From Algoriphagus sp. NG3 (GTDB lineage: Bacteria; Bacteroidota; Bacteroidia; Cytophagales; Cyclobacteriaceae): a stretch of DNA of 64,000 bases. The notes beneath the pieces were generated by a model. It worked only from the letters and a program-made list of their open reading frames with translations. It was not told where the DNA came from and did no database searches. This document shows positions 35,866-44,212 of this stretch, in pieces. Location of the stretch: positions 5,124,501 through 5,188,500 of the forward strand of contig NZ_CP139421.1 in assembly GCF_034119865.1 (NCBI RefSeq). Direction: 5' to 3'. Position numbers and translations under genes: made by a program. Each line of letters begins with the position of its first letter. Position 1 is the stretch's first letter.

Positions 35866-37608
35866 TTAGGATTCCTGTAGTTTGTGAGAAAACTTCAGGA
35901 TGATGAATTCTGCCGGTCGTACTGCCGCCATTCCGATTTCTACGATTAGTTTGCCTTCCAAAATATCCAAGGCAGTCATGGTCTTGCCAAGACCAACGTT
36001 GACAAAAAATGCATCTTCAGGTTTTGCACCGGCCAGAGCACCGTCTCTCCAGAGATTGCTCAGGAAGTTCTCAATCATGGTTTTTACCCTCAGCCAGGTA
36101 TTGGCATCGTTGGGTTCGAAGACAACAAATTCGGTGGCTTTTTTCACCGATTCCTCTACAAATATGTAGAGCCTTCGTACAGGGATATACTTCCATTCGT
36201 TGTCGTTACCAGCCAATGTTCTTGCTCCCCAAACCAAGTTGCCTTTGCCTTGGAAGAAGCGGATGGCATTGATGGATTTTCCGGAAGTAGGGTCTACATT
36301 GAGCAGGCCTTGATCTTCTGCATTGACTAGAACTACAGGTCTGCTTACTCCCCGCACATCTACGTTGGCAGGAGCTTTCCAAACACCTCGTTGACGGTCT
36401 ACTCTCGCACAGATTCCCGCCATGGAAGCACTTGGATAGAGTTCCATTTTTTTAGCTTGAAGCTTGGCAATGATGGTATTGTAAAGAGTTTTGTCTGGAG
36501 CTTGCCACGAAAAGGTCCCAGATCCTGAGATTACTGCCCCTCCGTCATCATTATCGTCTACATAAGTCAATGGAATGGAAGCACCATCCCCGCCGGGAGT
36601 AGTTGCCACCAAGATAAGTGTGGAGGTAGAAGGTGTTCTGGATGCGGTAAATAGAGGGTCTGCTGTGTCATTGATTGCATTCAGCAATGCGTCAGCAGTA
36701 TTGATGTCTGTTACTCCAGGAGTAAATGAAGTGCCTGCTGTATAAGCTGTTCCTCCTATTGTGAATACATCGCCAGTTATATTTGCAGTATTATTTATGC
36801 GTATTGTAGCTGTTGCAAACGCATCTCCATTTCCCAAGGCATGCAGGCTTTTGTTGTGAAATGGCCCTAATCCTGCTCCTCCGCGGTTATCTGTGATCGT
36901 AAGTTTGCTTTCGGAATAGTACTTATAAAGTGAAGTTTTCAGAGAAGGATAGTAAGAAGCACCGTACTTTAAATCACTTGTTCCTACTTCTGCTCTGAAC
37001 GTCGCACCGTCTTCCGCAACGGTTTGTCCTGGAATATGCAGCGCATCCATCAGAGCAAATCGATCCTGTAGTTTCGCACATTGAGTAAGGAGCGTTTCAT
37101 GGACTGTTTTTCTATCGATGGTACTTAAAATCACCGCCTCTGGTACAACCAGAAGTGTAGGCTCGTCTTCTTCCTCCAAAGCATTAATCCCTGCTATCAA
37201 TGCCGTTGGGACAATGGAAGCCGGGGCAGGATCTGGACCGGGAACCATATCTCCTACAGACACGATGTAGCAAGGGCCTCCTCCATTGTTGAAATACATA
37301 TAGACCTGGTAAGTCATCCGGTATGGAGAAAAATTGCCCGGATTATTGATGGCCACCTGGGTAATCCCATCTGCATCCAATGTCAAAGTGACTCCATAAT
37401 CTTCCGGATAGGATTCTCCGAAAATCTCCTTGTACTCGAGGTAGGAAGTAACGCGCACCGGTTTATTGACGGGGAGTGTTTCTCCGTTTTTTGATCTCGA
37501 TGCAGTGTAACCGACAAAGGCCGGGATCGCCGTGGCGACCGGAGCAATAGATGCGGGAAGGGTTGATATTTCCTGAACATAAACCCCAGGGGTTTTAAAG
37601 TCTGCCAT
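35866..37608 (-). CDS. eCIS contractile sheath protein 1, with domain insertion
   Basis: A 580-aa sheath protein, 85 residues longer than its neighbour. The core matches (TPGVYVQEISTLPASIAPV, FNNGGGPCYIVSV, KYGASYYPSL, RQRGVWKAPANVDVR, FILKFSHKLQES). The extra length lies mainly at residues about 250-366, an insertion of beta-strand, Thr/Asn/Gly-rich sequence (TATIRINNTANITGDVFTI, FTASRTPSTSTLILVATTP) resembling Ig-like surface modules in phage tails. It is probably exposed on the particle surface. Which of the two sheath genes makes the bulk of the sheath cannot be decided from sequence. Confidence 0.93.
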   Translation of the reverse strand: MADFKTPGVYVQEISTLPASIAPVATAIPAFVGYTASRSKNGETLPVNKPVRVTSYLEYKEIFGESYPEDYGVTLTLDADGITQVAINNPGNFSPYRMTYQVYMYFNNGGGPCYIVSVGDMVPGPDPAPASIVPTALIAGINALEEEDEPTLLVVPEAVILSTIDRKTVHETLLTQCAKLQDRFALMDALHIPGQTVAEDGATFRAEVGTSDLKYGASYYPSLKTSLYKYYSESKLTITDNRGGAGLGPFHNKSLHALGNGDAFATATIRINNTANITGDVFTIGGTAYTAGTSFTPGVTDINTADALLNAINDTADPLFTASRTPSTSTLILVATTPGGDGASIPLTYVDDNDDGGAVISGSGTFSWQAPDKTLYNTIIAKLQAKKMELYPSASMAGICARVDRQRGVWKAPANVDVRGVSRPVVLVNAEDQGLLNVDPTSGKSINAIRFFQGKGNLVWGARTLAGNDNEWKYIPVRRLYIFVEESVKKATEFVVFEPNDANTWLRVKTMIENFLSNLWRDGALAGAKPEDAFFVNVGLGKTMTALDILEGKLIVEIGMAAVRPAEFIILKFSHKLQES

Positions 37609-37622
37609 TTTCGATTTATTTA

Positions 37623-38750
37623 CTAGATGTATACATATATTTCTGTGTTGGTTTCACCTCCAAAATCTTTTGTAGGCGCTGAGCGGGATGGGTTAGGAAG
37701 GCTTGGAATCAATATTTGATTGCCAGGAGATTTGACCAGCTTTAGGTTTAGCTTTGGAATTTCGAAATAGGGAATCTTCGATTGGGAGCGGAAAACCACC
37801 GTTTCTTTGCCGTTGAGCTTGATATCGGCATTCGGACTAGCTCCAATCTGGCTGAAATTGTAAGTGCCATAAGGGACAGAACCCTCGTTTCCATCATCTT
37901 CAATGGATAGATTATTGGTGACCAAATCAATTTTTTGGTTGCCATTCACTACATAATATGTCCAAAGACTTTCCTTGCTGGTAAACTCAAGCTGATAGTA
38001 TTCCTTAGGTCCATAAAGATGAGCGGGAGCTGCCTCATAGCGGAGTTCCATTAGCCCAATGCTTTTCCCGGAAAAGTCATCAGCCAAGAAGTAATTCTTC
38101 GTCCATAAATCAGTGGTATCCCCTTGATCCCTCAGCGTAAAAGTGTAAATCCCTTCTTTCCGTCCTTGCAGGTTGAAAATGAAGCGGAAATTCCCTTGGG
38201 AGTCAGGAAAGACTTCGGTCAAATCCGGTAGCCATTCTCCAGTTTGTGATTTGCCTGGAGAAATAATTTCATTCTTCGAATTACGGATTTTGATCCTTAC
38301 GGAGGCTGGAGTCGGATTTATTTGTAGATCCAGAGAGAATATTTTTGGTCTGGCCCCATCCAATAATCGATAGGAAAGGACTTCAGGAGCAGAATCATCT
38401 GTGGAAGGCTGGGGTGGGTTATTAAAGAAATAGGGGATCTTCCCAGCTCCAAAGGAAGTGCTTCCCTCATCTAAATCTGTGATCTGAAAAAAAGAGCCCG
38501 GGTTTTCTGATTCCAAGTAAAAGAAGAAAGACAAGGGTACTTTCAGTGGGCTGATAGGAGTGCTTTCATCTTCCTCAGCCCGATAAAGCAAAACGGCACC
38601 TCCCGGAGTAGTTTTAAATAGTACCCTGCCGTTTTTCAGGAGATTTGCGGTCTCTGCACTTGGGCGCAGTTGTATCCCTTTGGCGATGCCATCTCGATAG
38701 AAATCATGGCGGAGTGCTACTTCGCCTAGGCGTGTGTAGATGATGCTCAT
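37623..38750 (-). CDS. Uncharacterised 375-aa eCIS-associated protein
   Basis: No family recognised with certainty. It is predominantly beta: an N-terminal ~130-residue domain (YTRLGEVALRHDFYRDGIAKG, FFYLESENPGSFFQIT), a central immunoglobulin-like region (IFSLDLQINPTPASVRIKIR, FRFIFNLQGRKEGIYTFTL) and a third beta domain (AAPAHLYGPKEYYQLEF, YYVVNGNQKIDLV). No signal peptide or membrane helix is present. It overlaps the DUF4255 gene by 4 nt (ATGA) and precedes the first sheath gene by 14 nt. The tight coupling to the cap gene makes a cap- or sheath-end role plausible, but this is inference. Confidence 0.7.
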   Translation of the reverse strand: MSIIYTRLGEVALRHDFYRDGIAKGIQLRPSAETANLLKNGRVLFKTTPGGAVLLYRAEEDESTPISPLKVPLSFFFYLESENPGSFFQITDLDEGSTSFGAGKIPYFFNNPPQPSTDDSAPEVLSYRLLDGARPKIFSLDLQINPTPASVRIKIRNSKNEIISPGKSQTGEWLPDLTEVFPDSQGNFRFIFNLQGRKEGIYTFTLRDQGDTTDLWTKNYFLADDFSGKSIGLMELRYEAAPAHLYGPKEYYQLEFTSKESLWTYYVVNGNQKIDLVTNNLSIEDDGNEGSVPYGTYNFSQIGASPNADIKLNGKETVVFRSQSKIPYFEIPKLNLKLVKSPGNQILIPSLPNPSRSAPTKDFGGETNTEIYVYI

Positions 38751-39355
38751 GATTTGTGGAGGGAATTAAGATGGATTTTTTCGATAGGGTCACCACTTTC
38801 GAGAAGTTGGTTTTCCTGAATGCGGAGGGTTTTCACCTTATATAGTACTGAGGGCAGATATTTTGCGCCGACCACAGTCCAGAAGTTATACAGTTGCTCG
38901 AAGGAATAGCTGTAGAGTTCTACTACTATTTTGGTAAGGTCAGGATCGGAACTTGCCAAGCCTGGGCTATTTTCTTTGGTAAATACATTTTTGGACTGGA
39001 AAAAAGAGATGGCATAGCCCAACTGCTTGAGTCCCTCTACATAGTCGTCAGAGGAATCATTGATGTTTTTATTTTGGAAATTGGCAGTAATCAGTATATA
39101 GAGATTGAGTTGGATCTCTGGATTTCTTTTTTCGGTTTTTCCTACGGCATTGATATAGGTACTGCGCTGCTCCTTGATAGTCCGTTCCTCCTCGATGTTG
39201 ATCAGGGACAGCCCCAGGCTTTTGTCTGGAATAATAATTCCTGTTTCGTTTGTGACTGATGACAAAACTATCCTATCCCCTACAGGGTCACCCACCTTTA
39301 GTTTGATAAAGGCATTGAGCTCTGCAGTTAAAAATTCCAGTGTGGAATGAATCAT
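38747..39355 (-). CDS. eCIS tube/sheath terminator, DUF4255 (Afp16-like)
   Basis: A 202-aa protein with the DUF4255 pattern: MIHSTLEFLTAELNAFIKLK, NETGIIIPDKSLGLSLINIEEE, PEIQLNLYILITANF, YVEGLKQLGYAISFFQSKNVF, and a C-terminal YSFEQLYNFWTVVGAKYLPSVLYKVK. This domain corresponds to Afp16/PVC16, which caps the end of the tube and stops further polymerisation of tube and sheath. It is the first gene of the eCIS operon. The operon promoter is expected in the 226-nt region upstream, though no clear TAnnTTTG box was found there. Confidence 0.92.
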   Translation of the reverse strand: MIHSTLEFLTAELNAFIKLKVGDPVGDRIVLSSVTNETGIIIPDKSLGLSLINIEEERTIKEQRSTYINAVGKTEKRNPEIQLNLYILITANFQNKNINDSSDDYVEGLKQLGYAISFFQSKNVFTKENSPGLASSDPDLTKIVVELYSYSFEQLYNFWTVVGAKYLPSVLYKVKTLRIQENQLLESGDPIEKIHLNSLHKS

Positions 39356-39581
39356 ATCTCAATAAAAAATGGTTAAAAATATTCTGTTGAAAACCTGACT
39401 CAAGGTATCCATCTTACCAATCAAAAGACAGGACACAATACCATGTTTTTATGCGATAATTAAGAATTAAAAAAATATAATCAGCTGTAAATCATTTGAA
39501 TGTGTGGTATAAATCATCATCAGTTAACATGGTGATTCTCAAAAAACAAGAATTTCAGCTTTTTAGGGGGCTGATTTTCTT

Positions 39582-40979
39582 CTAGGCGGGCTCGGTTATA
39601 CCACATGGCCTTGCCGCCAGTTTGCTTCTGATCCATGTGTCATAGCGTATTAGTTCAAAGGAGCCAGGATCCCATTCTGTTCCTTTAGTTTCATTTTGTA
39701 ATTCGAGCAAGGCGGGGTGCTGATGAACCTTAATCTGATCAGGACTGTAAAGTGACTTTTGGAGCTTGGCGAAAAGGCAAAAGGAATTTTGAACCCTTTT
39801 ATTTACGTCGAATGTGGTTCTGGATATTAATTTTCGGAAGTTGTCGATTTTATATTCGAGCCAGTCTGTGTCCTTTAGATCAAAAAGTATCATCATTTCC
39901 AACATTTTTGAACCCAAGTAATAGTCAGGCATACACTTTAGCGTGTTTTGACTTTGATGGATCTGTTTGAGTGCATTTTTAAAATTCAGAAGCTTGTAAT
40001 TAAGGTGCATGTCTAAATACTTCCATTTCGACAGTTGGGAGGAATCCAGTTGCATCAGCTCATTTTGGAGCACATGACGGGCTTCTTCAATTTTGTCGAT
40101 ATGGAACAATGCGTACCAGTGGATCAAGGTAAAATTGAGTTTGTTTTCTTTAGAGAAATGGGTCGTGTGTTCGACTTCGACGGATTCCTCCAGCACGTTG
40201 TCGTATTCCCGCTTGGCAAGAAATACTGACATTTTTGATAGCTTAAGACCTTCTTTTGAATACGATTGGGACCCTGGTTTCCATTCTGAAGCAGCTTTAT
40301 TTATTAGGGATAAGGCATGGTCATATTCTCTTTGTTCAATGGCCTTTTGGATAGTGTTTAATTTGTTCCAGGATTCCAAACTATGATTCAATTTCTTGAT
40401 CATTGATTTTAGATACTTGTTTTTGGACTCTGTACGGCTTTTGTTGGAGCAATGATTTTGTTTGATCAACAACTGCAGATGCCCTTTGATGGCCAGCTCC
40501 AGCTCAGGCAGATCATTGGTGTTGAGAACTTCAACTATCCTAAATCGTACTGCTGTGGTATAGATCGTTAATATCAAATCGTGAAAATTGTGCTTTATGG
40601 CTGTTTTTAAAGCTTTTTCCAGCATTTTCGCCCCCTCCGAGCGTACTCCCCGGACAAGTATATGCTGGCTTTTGAGAAGTAATTCTAAGCAAGTGAGGTG
40701 AAGCTTATATTCTTTGTCCGCACAGGTGGGTTTTAGAATGAGAAGGAGTTCTTCCAATTCGTCTTTTACTCTTTTTTTGAGTTGAAAATAGGCAGAGGCA
40801 TCTTGTTTTATATATATATTCTCGGCGTATTCTGAATCCGATAGTCCAGGCTTGTCCACGAAGAGCTTCATGAGCTTCAATTTCTTCGAGGTGGGGGAGT
40901 TTTTAATTTTCGCATATTCTATCAATTGGGTTTTTTCGGGCAAAGAGCAAGTGTCCAGCAACTGGTGGATAGATTCCAT
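39582..40979 (-). CDS. Uncharacterised helical (TPR-like) protein upstream of the eCIS operon
   Basis: A 465-aa protein made almost wholly of helices: paired motifs such as LHLTCLELLLKSQHILVRG, NFHDLILTIYTTAVRFRI and WYALFHIDKIEEARHVLQNEL fit tetratricopeptide-like repeats. The N-terminal section (SEYAENIYIKQDASAYFQLKKRVKDELEELL) could bind DNA or a protein partner. No signal peptide or catalytic motif is seen. It is transcribed in the same direction as the eCIS operon, 226 nt before it. It could be a regulator or assembly partner of the injection system, or simply a neighbour; nothing in the sequence decides this. Confidence 0.65.
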   Translation of the reverse strand: MESIHQLLDTCSLPEKTQLIEYAKIKNSPTSKKLKLMKLFVDKPGLSDSEYAENIYIKQDASAYFQLKKRVKDELEELLLILKPTCADKEYKLHLTCLELLLKSQHILVRGVRSEGAKMLEKALKTAIKHNFHDLILTIYTTAVRFRIVEVLNTNDLPELELAIKGHLQLLIKQNHCSNKSRTESKNKYLKSMIKKLNHSLESWNKLNTIQKAIEQREYDHALSLINKAASEWKPGSQSYSKEGLKLSKMSVFLAKREYDNVLEESVEVEHTTHFSKENKLNFTLIHWYALFHIDKIEEARHVLQNELMQLDSSQLSKWKYLDMHLNYKLLNFKNALKQIHQSQNTLKCMPDYYLGSKMLEMMILFDLKDTDWLEYKIDNFRKLISRTTFDVNKRVQNSFCLFAKLQKSLYSPDQIKVHQHPALLELQNETKGTEWDPGSFELIRYDTWIRSKLAARPCGITEPA

Positions 40980-41107
40980 AGGAAAAAGTGTTAAAGGTGT
41001 GAAAAAAGCTAAATTTCACTTTCAAAATACAGTTTATCCAGCTGAAAATCAAATGAATAAAATATAAGTTGGCCTAATGTTTATTTCCTAAAAAGTAAAG
41101 GCTTTAC

Positions 41108-42490
41108 TTATTCTTTCACTGTAAATACCCCTAAAGAAGTTTTGCTGTATTGGTGTTCCAGCGCAGGAAATTGCTTTAGCAATTTTTCAAAATCCCCATT
41201 CGGGTCAAGAATCGTCGAAGGCATTTGTTTTTGGAGCATTTGGAAGAGACGTGCTTTCTCTCTCAGATCCCTATCCTGAGCCAGATAGATCTTACTCAAG
41301 CGATAGTTAAGAAAAGGGCCGCCTAATCTAGCGTTTTGATAAGGAGCCAAATCATCGCCAAGGATCATGATATCTTCCGTATAACTCTCATTATCCTTAT
41401 CTACAAAGTAATCTGAGTCTGTAATTTTATCCTGCCAATACAAGATGCTGACTGCAGGAAGTCCCACGACCAATAAGTAAAACGCGATTTTAGCCAGCAT
41501 TTCTTTTTTAATATTCAGAAAGAACTGGGTAATTAGGTAGGTTAGTCCTGGGATAAGGATGACTAATTGGAATGAAGCTTGTTTCTTGATGAGGAAAAAT
41601 TGTGCCACCGAAAAAAGCAGCCAAATAATGACCAGTTGTCGTTGTTTCTGCTGATTGATAGTAGCAGCTCGAAGTACAGTAGCCATAAAATATCCCAAGC
41701 CTGCAAGCGATATCGGGAAAATGCCAAGTATGAACCAGTCCAAAAGTGACTGATATACATACTTTTCGGAAAGAAAGGTGAGTGGCCATATCTGTACAGC
41801 TTCCTCCAGTCCACCATTCCAAAAATAGAATACAGAAATCAAAAGTAGGGGTAGGAAGTATCCCACCAAGGAGAGCATCAATTGCCTGAACGAGAAACCA
41901 CTGATGGCTATCCCCGTGAAAATCATGTAAGGCAAAAAGAGTATATAATTTGGGTGAAAGCCGGTGGCCAATCCAGCATAGATTCCGATCAGCAAGGTGG
42001 ATTCACTGGTGTCTTGCTGTAAGACCGTCTGTGAAAAAAGCTGACCTAATGCCAAAATCAAAAATGTGCTTCCCAAAAGGGCCGGGCTCAGACTCAATAG
42101 GTCAAAGGAAAAATGGAACAGCGCAGCCATTATGATTGCGGGGAGGTAAGTATTGATATCAAATGCCTTAAACTTGATCAGCATGGAGTTCCAGTAAAGT
42201 ATCTGGAAGGATATCAAAAGTCTTCCAATTACCTCATAGGCGAGCATATTCCTGCCAAATAGATAATCTACAAAGGTGAAAAAACCAGCCGAAAGTGGCC
42301 CTATGTCATCGATGACGTCCTGGTATAAGTAGTATCCTTCGCCCAATCGCTCGCCAAGCAGCATCCACATCAATTGGGGGCCGGTAGTAGGGAAGGGATT
42401 AAAGATCAAATAGACGAATGTCAGCAAGAGGATGTATATTCCGATGCCGATTAGTCTGAAGGGGTCATTTAATTTAAAAAAGCTAAACAA
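41108..42490 (-). CDS. Polytopic membrane protein, DUF6427-like
   Basis: About ten transmembrane segments over 460 residues, with a soluble C-terminal tail of about 110 residues (KITDSDYFVDKDNESYTEDI...). The N-terminal FFKLNDPFRLIGIGIYILL and the WMLLGERLGEGYYLYQDVIDD loop resemble Bacteroidota membrane proteins near the DUF6427 type or glycosyltransferase-like C-fold proteins (GPLSAGFFTFVDYLFG). The upstream ATG-type frame start at 42619 would overlap the divergent rbfA gene. I chose a TTG at 42490 because it gives a family-like short N-terminus. Function unknown; envelope polysaccharide or gliding-related roles are speculation. Confidence 0.6.
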   Translation of the reverse strand: MFSFFKLNDPFRLIGIGIYILLLTFVYLIFNPFPTTGPQLMWMLLGERLGEGYYLYQDVIDDIGPLSAGFFTFVDYLFGRNMLAYEVIGRLLISFQILYWNSMLIKFKAFDINTYLPAIIMAALFHFSFDLLSLSPALLGSTFLILALGQLFSQTVLQQDTSESTLLIGIYAGLATGFHPNYILFLPYMIFTGIAISGFSFRQLMLSLVGYFLPLLLISVFYFWNGGLEEAVQIWPLTFLSEKYVYQSLLDWFILGIFPISLAGLGYFMATVLRAATINQQKQRQLVIIWLLFSVAQFFLIKKQASFQLVILIPGLTYLITQFFLNIKKEMLAKIAFYLLVVGLPAVSILYWQDKITDSDYFVDKDNESYTEDIMILGDDLAPYQNARLGGPFLNYRLSKIYLAQDRDLREKARLFQMLQKQMPSTILDPNGDFEKLLKQFPALEHQYSKTSLGVFTVKE

Positions 42491-42555
42491 GGTGATGATG
42501 GAGAAGTGTGTTTGGTTGGTTTTGCCCGAAATTAAAGCTTGCCCAACTATTTCGC

Positions 42556-42563
42556 TAAATTTG
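42556..42563 (+). promoter_or_regulatory. Possible -7 promoter element upstream of rbfA
   Basis: TAAATTTG matches the Bacteroidota -7 consensus TAnnTTTG and lies 18 nt before the rbfA start. A -33 box at normal spacing is not evident, so this is a weak prediction. Confidence 0.35.
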
Positions 42564-42581
42564 TACCACAAATACTTTAAG

Positions 42582-42965
42582 ATGGAAAGTAAAAGACAAC
42601 AAAAATACGCAAAACTCATTCAAAAAGAGCTGGGAGATATCTTCCAAAAAGAGTCTAAGCACTTAATAGGTCGTGCCATGGTGACTATCACCCGGGTGAT
42701 GATGAGCCCTGATTTGGGCTTGGCTAAAGTTTACCTTAGTTTTTTGCTCGCTGATGCTGAAGCGACATTCAAGCTAATCAATGACCACAAGAAGGAAATC
42801 AGACATCAATTGGCTAAGCGCATAGGTAAATCAGTACGTGTCATCCCTGAAATCGCTTTTTTCCCGGATGACTCAGCCGCCTATGCACAGCACATGGATC
42901 AAGTGATTTCCAAACTGGATATACCACCGGCTCCCACCGAAGAAGAAGATCAACAAGAGGATTAA
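42582..42965 (+). CDS. rbfA: 30S ribosome-binding factor A
   Basis: A 127-aa protein with the RbfA pattern: RQQKYAKLIQKELGDIFQKE, VTITRVMMSPDLGLAKVYLSF and IRHQLAKRIGKSVRVIPEIAFFPDDS, with the acidic C-terminal tail common in Bacteroidota. RbfA is a KH-fold cold-shock and ribosome-assembly factor that helps mature the 5' end of 16S rRNA in the 30S subunit. The ATG at 42582 was chosen because the frame further upstream has no family residues. The FtsX-type permease gene follows by 11 nt, so the two are probably co-transcribed. Confidence 0.95.
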   Translation: MESKRQQKYAKLIQKELGDIFQKESKHLIGRAMVTITRVMMSPDLGLAKVYLSFLLADAEATFKLINDHKKEIRHQLAKRIGKSVRVIPEIAFFPDDSAAYAQHMDQVISKLDIPPAPTEEEDQQED

Positions 42966-42976
42966 TCTGACCATCG

Positions 42977-44203
42977 TTGAATCTTAGTTTTTTCATAGCC
43001 GCCAGGTATTTCCGCAGTAAGAAAAAGCGGAATTTCATCGCCATTCTCTCCAGGATCTCCATGGTAGGAGTTGCTGTGGGTACCATGGCCTTGGTGATTG
43101 TGATGTCTGTATTCAACGGCTTGGAGGATTTGATTCGTACTATTTTTGCAAGCTTCGACGCGGAACTGAAAATCGAAGCTACAGTGGGCAAAAGTTTTTT
43201 GACCACTGAGGAATGGCTGGATAGTATCCGAAGTATTGAAGGGGTGGCAGTTCTTACAGAAGTGATAGAGGATAATGCCTTGCTGGAGTATAATGGCCAG
43301 CAGATGGTGGGGAGGATTAAAGGCGTATCCGAAAATTTTTTGGATCAGGAAAGGTTCTCCAAGGGTTATTTTTGGGGAGATACCACGTTGGGCACTGCAC
43401 TCAATCCAGCGGCTATTCTAGGAAGGGGAGTGGGGTTTTTTCTCTCGGTAAACTTGGATAACGTCCATGTCCCCCTGAAAATCTACTATCCCAAAGCCCC
43501 AAGAAGCGCCGCTACTATAGACCCTTCCCAGTTTTATGAGTCGGCTGTATTGAAACCTGTCGCATATTTTAGCGTAGATCGGCAGTTTGACGACGAGTAT
43601 GTGATTGCCCCATTGTACTTTGTCAGGGATCTGCTTAAATATGGGGATAAGAGAACTGCCCTCGAGGTGAAGGTAGCCAAGGGGCATGCGATCACCGAGG
43701 TACAGAAAAGACTCAGGGCGCACTTAGGATCCGGATTTCTGGTCAAAAATGCCGATGAACAACATGCAGGACTGTTGCGTACTGTGCAGATGGAGAAATT
43801 GTTCGTTTTTCTCACGTTGACGTTTATTTTGGCCATTGCATCCTTTAATATTTTCTTTTCCCTAAGTATGCTGGCGATAGAAAAAAAGAAGGATATAGCA
43901 GTTTTAAAGGCAATGGGAGCCACGGACAAACTAATTAGGCATATTTTCCTGAAGCAAGGTGCGTTGATCGCATTTAGTGGCGCTTTGATCGGGTTGATAC
44001 TAGGATATTTGATCTGCTGGATACAGCAGACATTCGGGCTGGTTTCTTTGGGGATTTCTTCTGCAGTGGTTGATGCTTACCCAGTCAAAATGATTTGGAA
44101 GGATTTTTTATGGATAAGTATAGCCATGATAGGGATTACATTTCTAGCTTCATCGCGACCGGCATGGATAGCTTCCCAAGTCGATCCGGTGAAAGAAGTC
44201 TAA
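42977..44203 (+). CDS. ABC transporter permease, LolC/LolE (FtsX) type
   Basis: A 408-aa protein with one N-terminal transmembrane helix (ISMVGVAVGTMALVIVMSVFNG), a large periplasmic MacB-like domain, and three C-terminal helices (LTLTFILAIASFNIFFSL, GALIAFSGALIGLILGYLI, WISIAMIGITFLA). The opening LSFFIAARYF is that of LolC/E-like permeases. It starts at TTG, in the expected place for the family. Partners in the Lol system release lipoproteins from the inner membrane; the ATP-binding subunit is not encoded nearby. Operon with rbfA is common in this phylum. Confidence 0.88.
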   Translation: MNLSFFIAARYFRSKKKRNFIAILSRISMVGVAVGTMALVIVMSVFNGLEDLIRTIFASFDAELKIEATVGKSFLTTEEWLDSIRSIEGVAVLTEVIEDNALLEYNGQQMVGRIKGVSENFLDQERFSKGYFWGDTTLGTALNPAAILGRGVGFFLSVNLDNVHVPLKIYYPKAPRSAATIDPSQFYESAVLKPVAYFSVDRQFDDEYVIAPLYFVRDLLKYGDKRTALEVKVAKGHAITEVQKRLRAHLGSGFLVKNADEQHAGLLRTVQMEKLFVFLTLTFILAIASFNIFFSLSMLAIEKKKDIAVLKAMGATDKLIRHIFLKQGALIAFSGALIGLILGYLICWIQQTFGLVSLGISSAVVDAYPVKMIWKDFLWISIAMIGITFLASSRPAWIASQVDPVKEV

Positions 44204-44212
44204 ATCGGTGGT

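Larger units (their letters stand above)
11678..39355 (-). other. Extracellular contractile injection system (eCIS) operon
   Basis: Eighteen same-strand genes with overlaps or gaps of at most 38 nt, running from 39355 down to 11678. The set contains every expected class: cap/terminator, sheath (two), tube (two), LysM adaptor, spike, PAAR tip, gp25, two gp6-like baseplate proteins, tape measure, AAA+ ATPase and an eCIS-core (DUF4157) protein. No capsid, terminase, integrase or lysis genes are present, so this is not a prophage. T6SS membrane-complex genes (TssJ, TssL, TssM) are also absent. Relatives are the Afp, PVC, MAC and AlgoCIS particles. One promoter is expected in the 226-nt gap before the DUF4255 gene. 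Confidence 0.95.

Noticed and set aside
11678..39355. A prophage or phage tail remnant
   Set aside because: No capsid, portal, terminase, lysis, integrase or att-like repeats; ATPase, LysM adaptor and DUF4157 protein are eCIS marks.
11678..39355. A type VI secretion system
   Set aside because: No TssJ, TssL, TssM, TssK or ClpV-type gene; the ATPase is a single AAA+ domain of the Afp15 kind.
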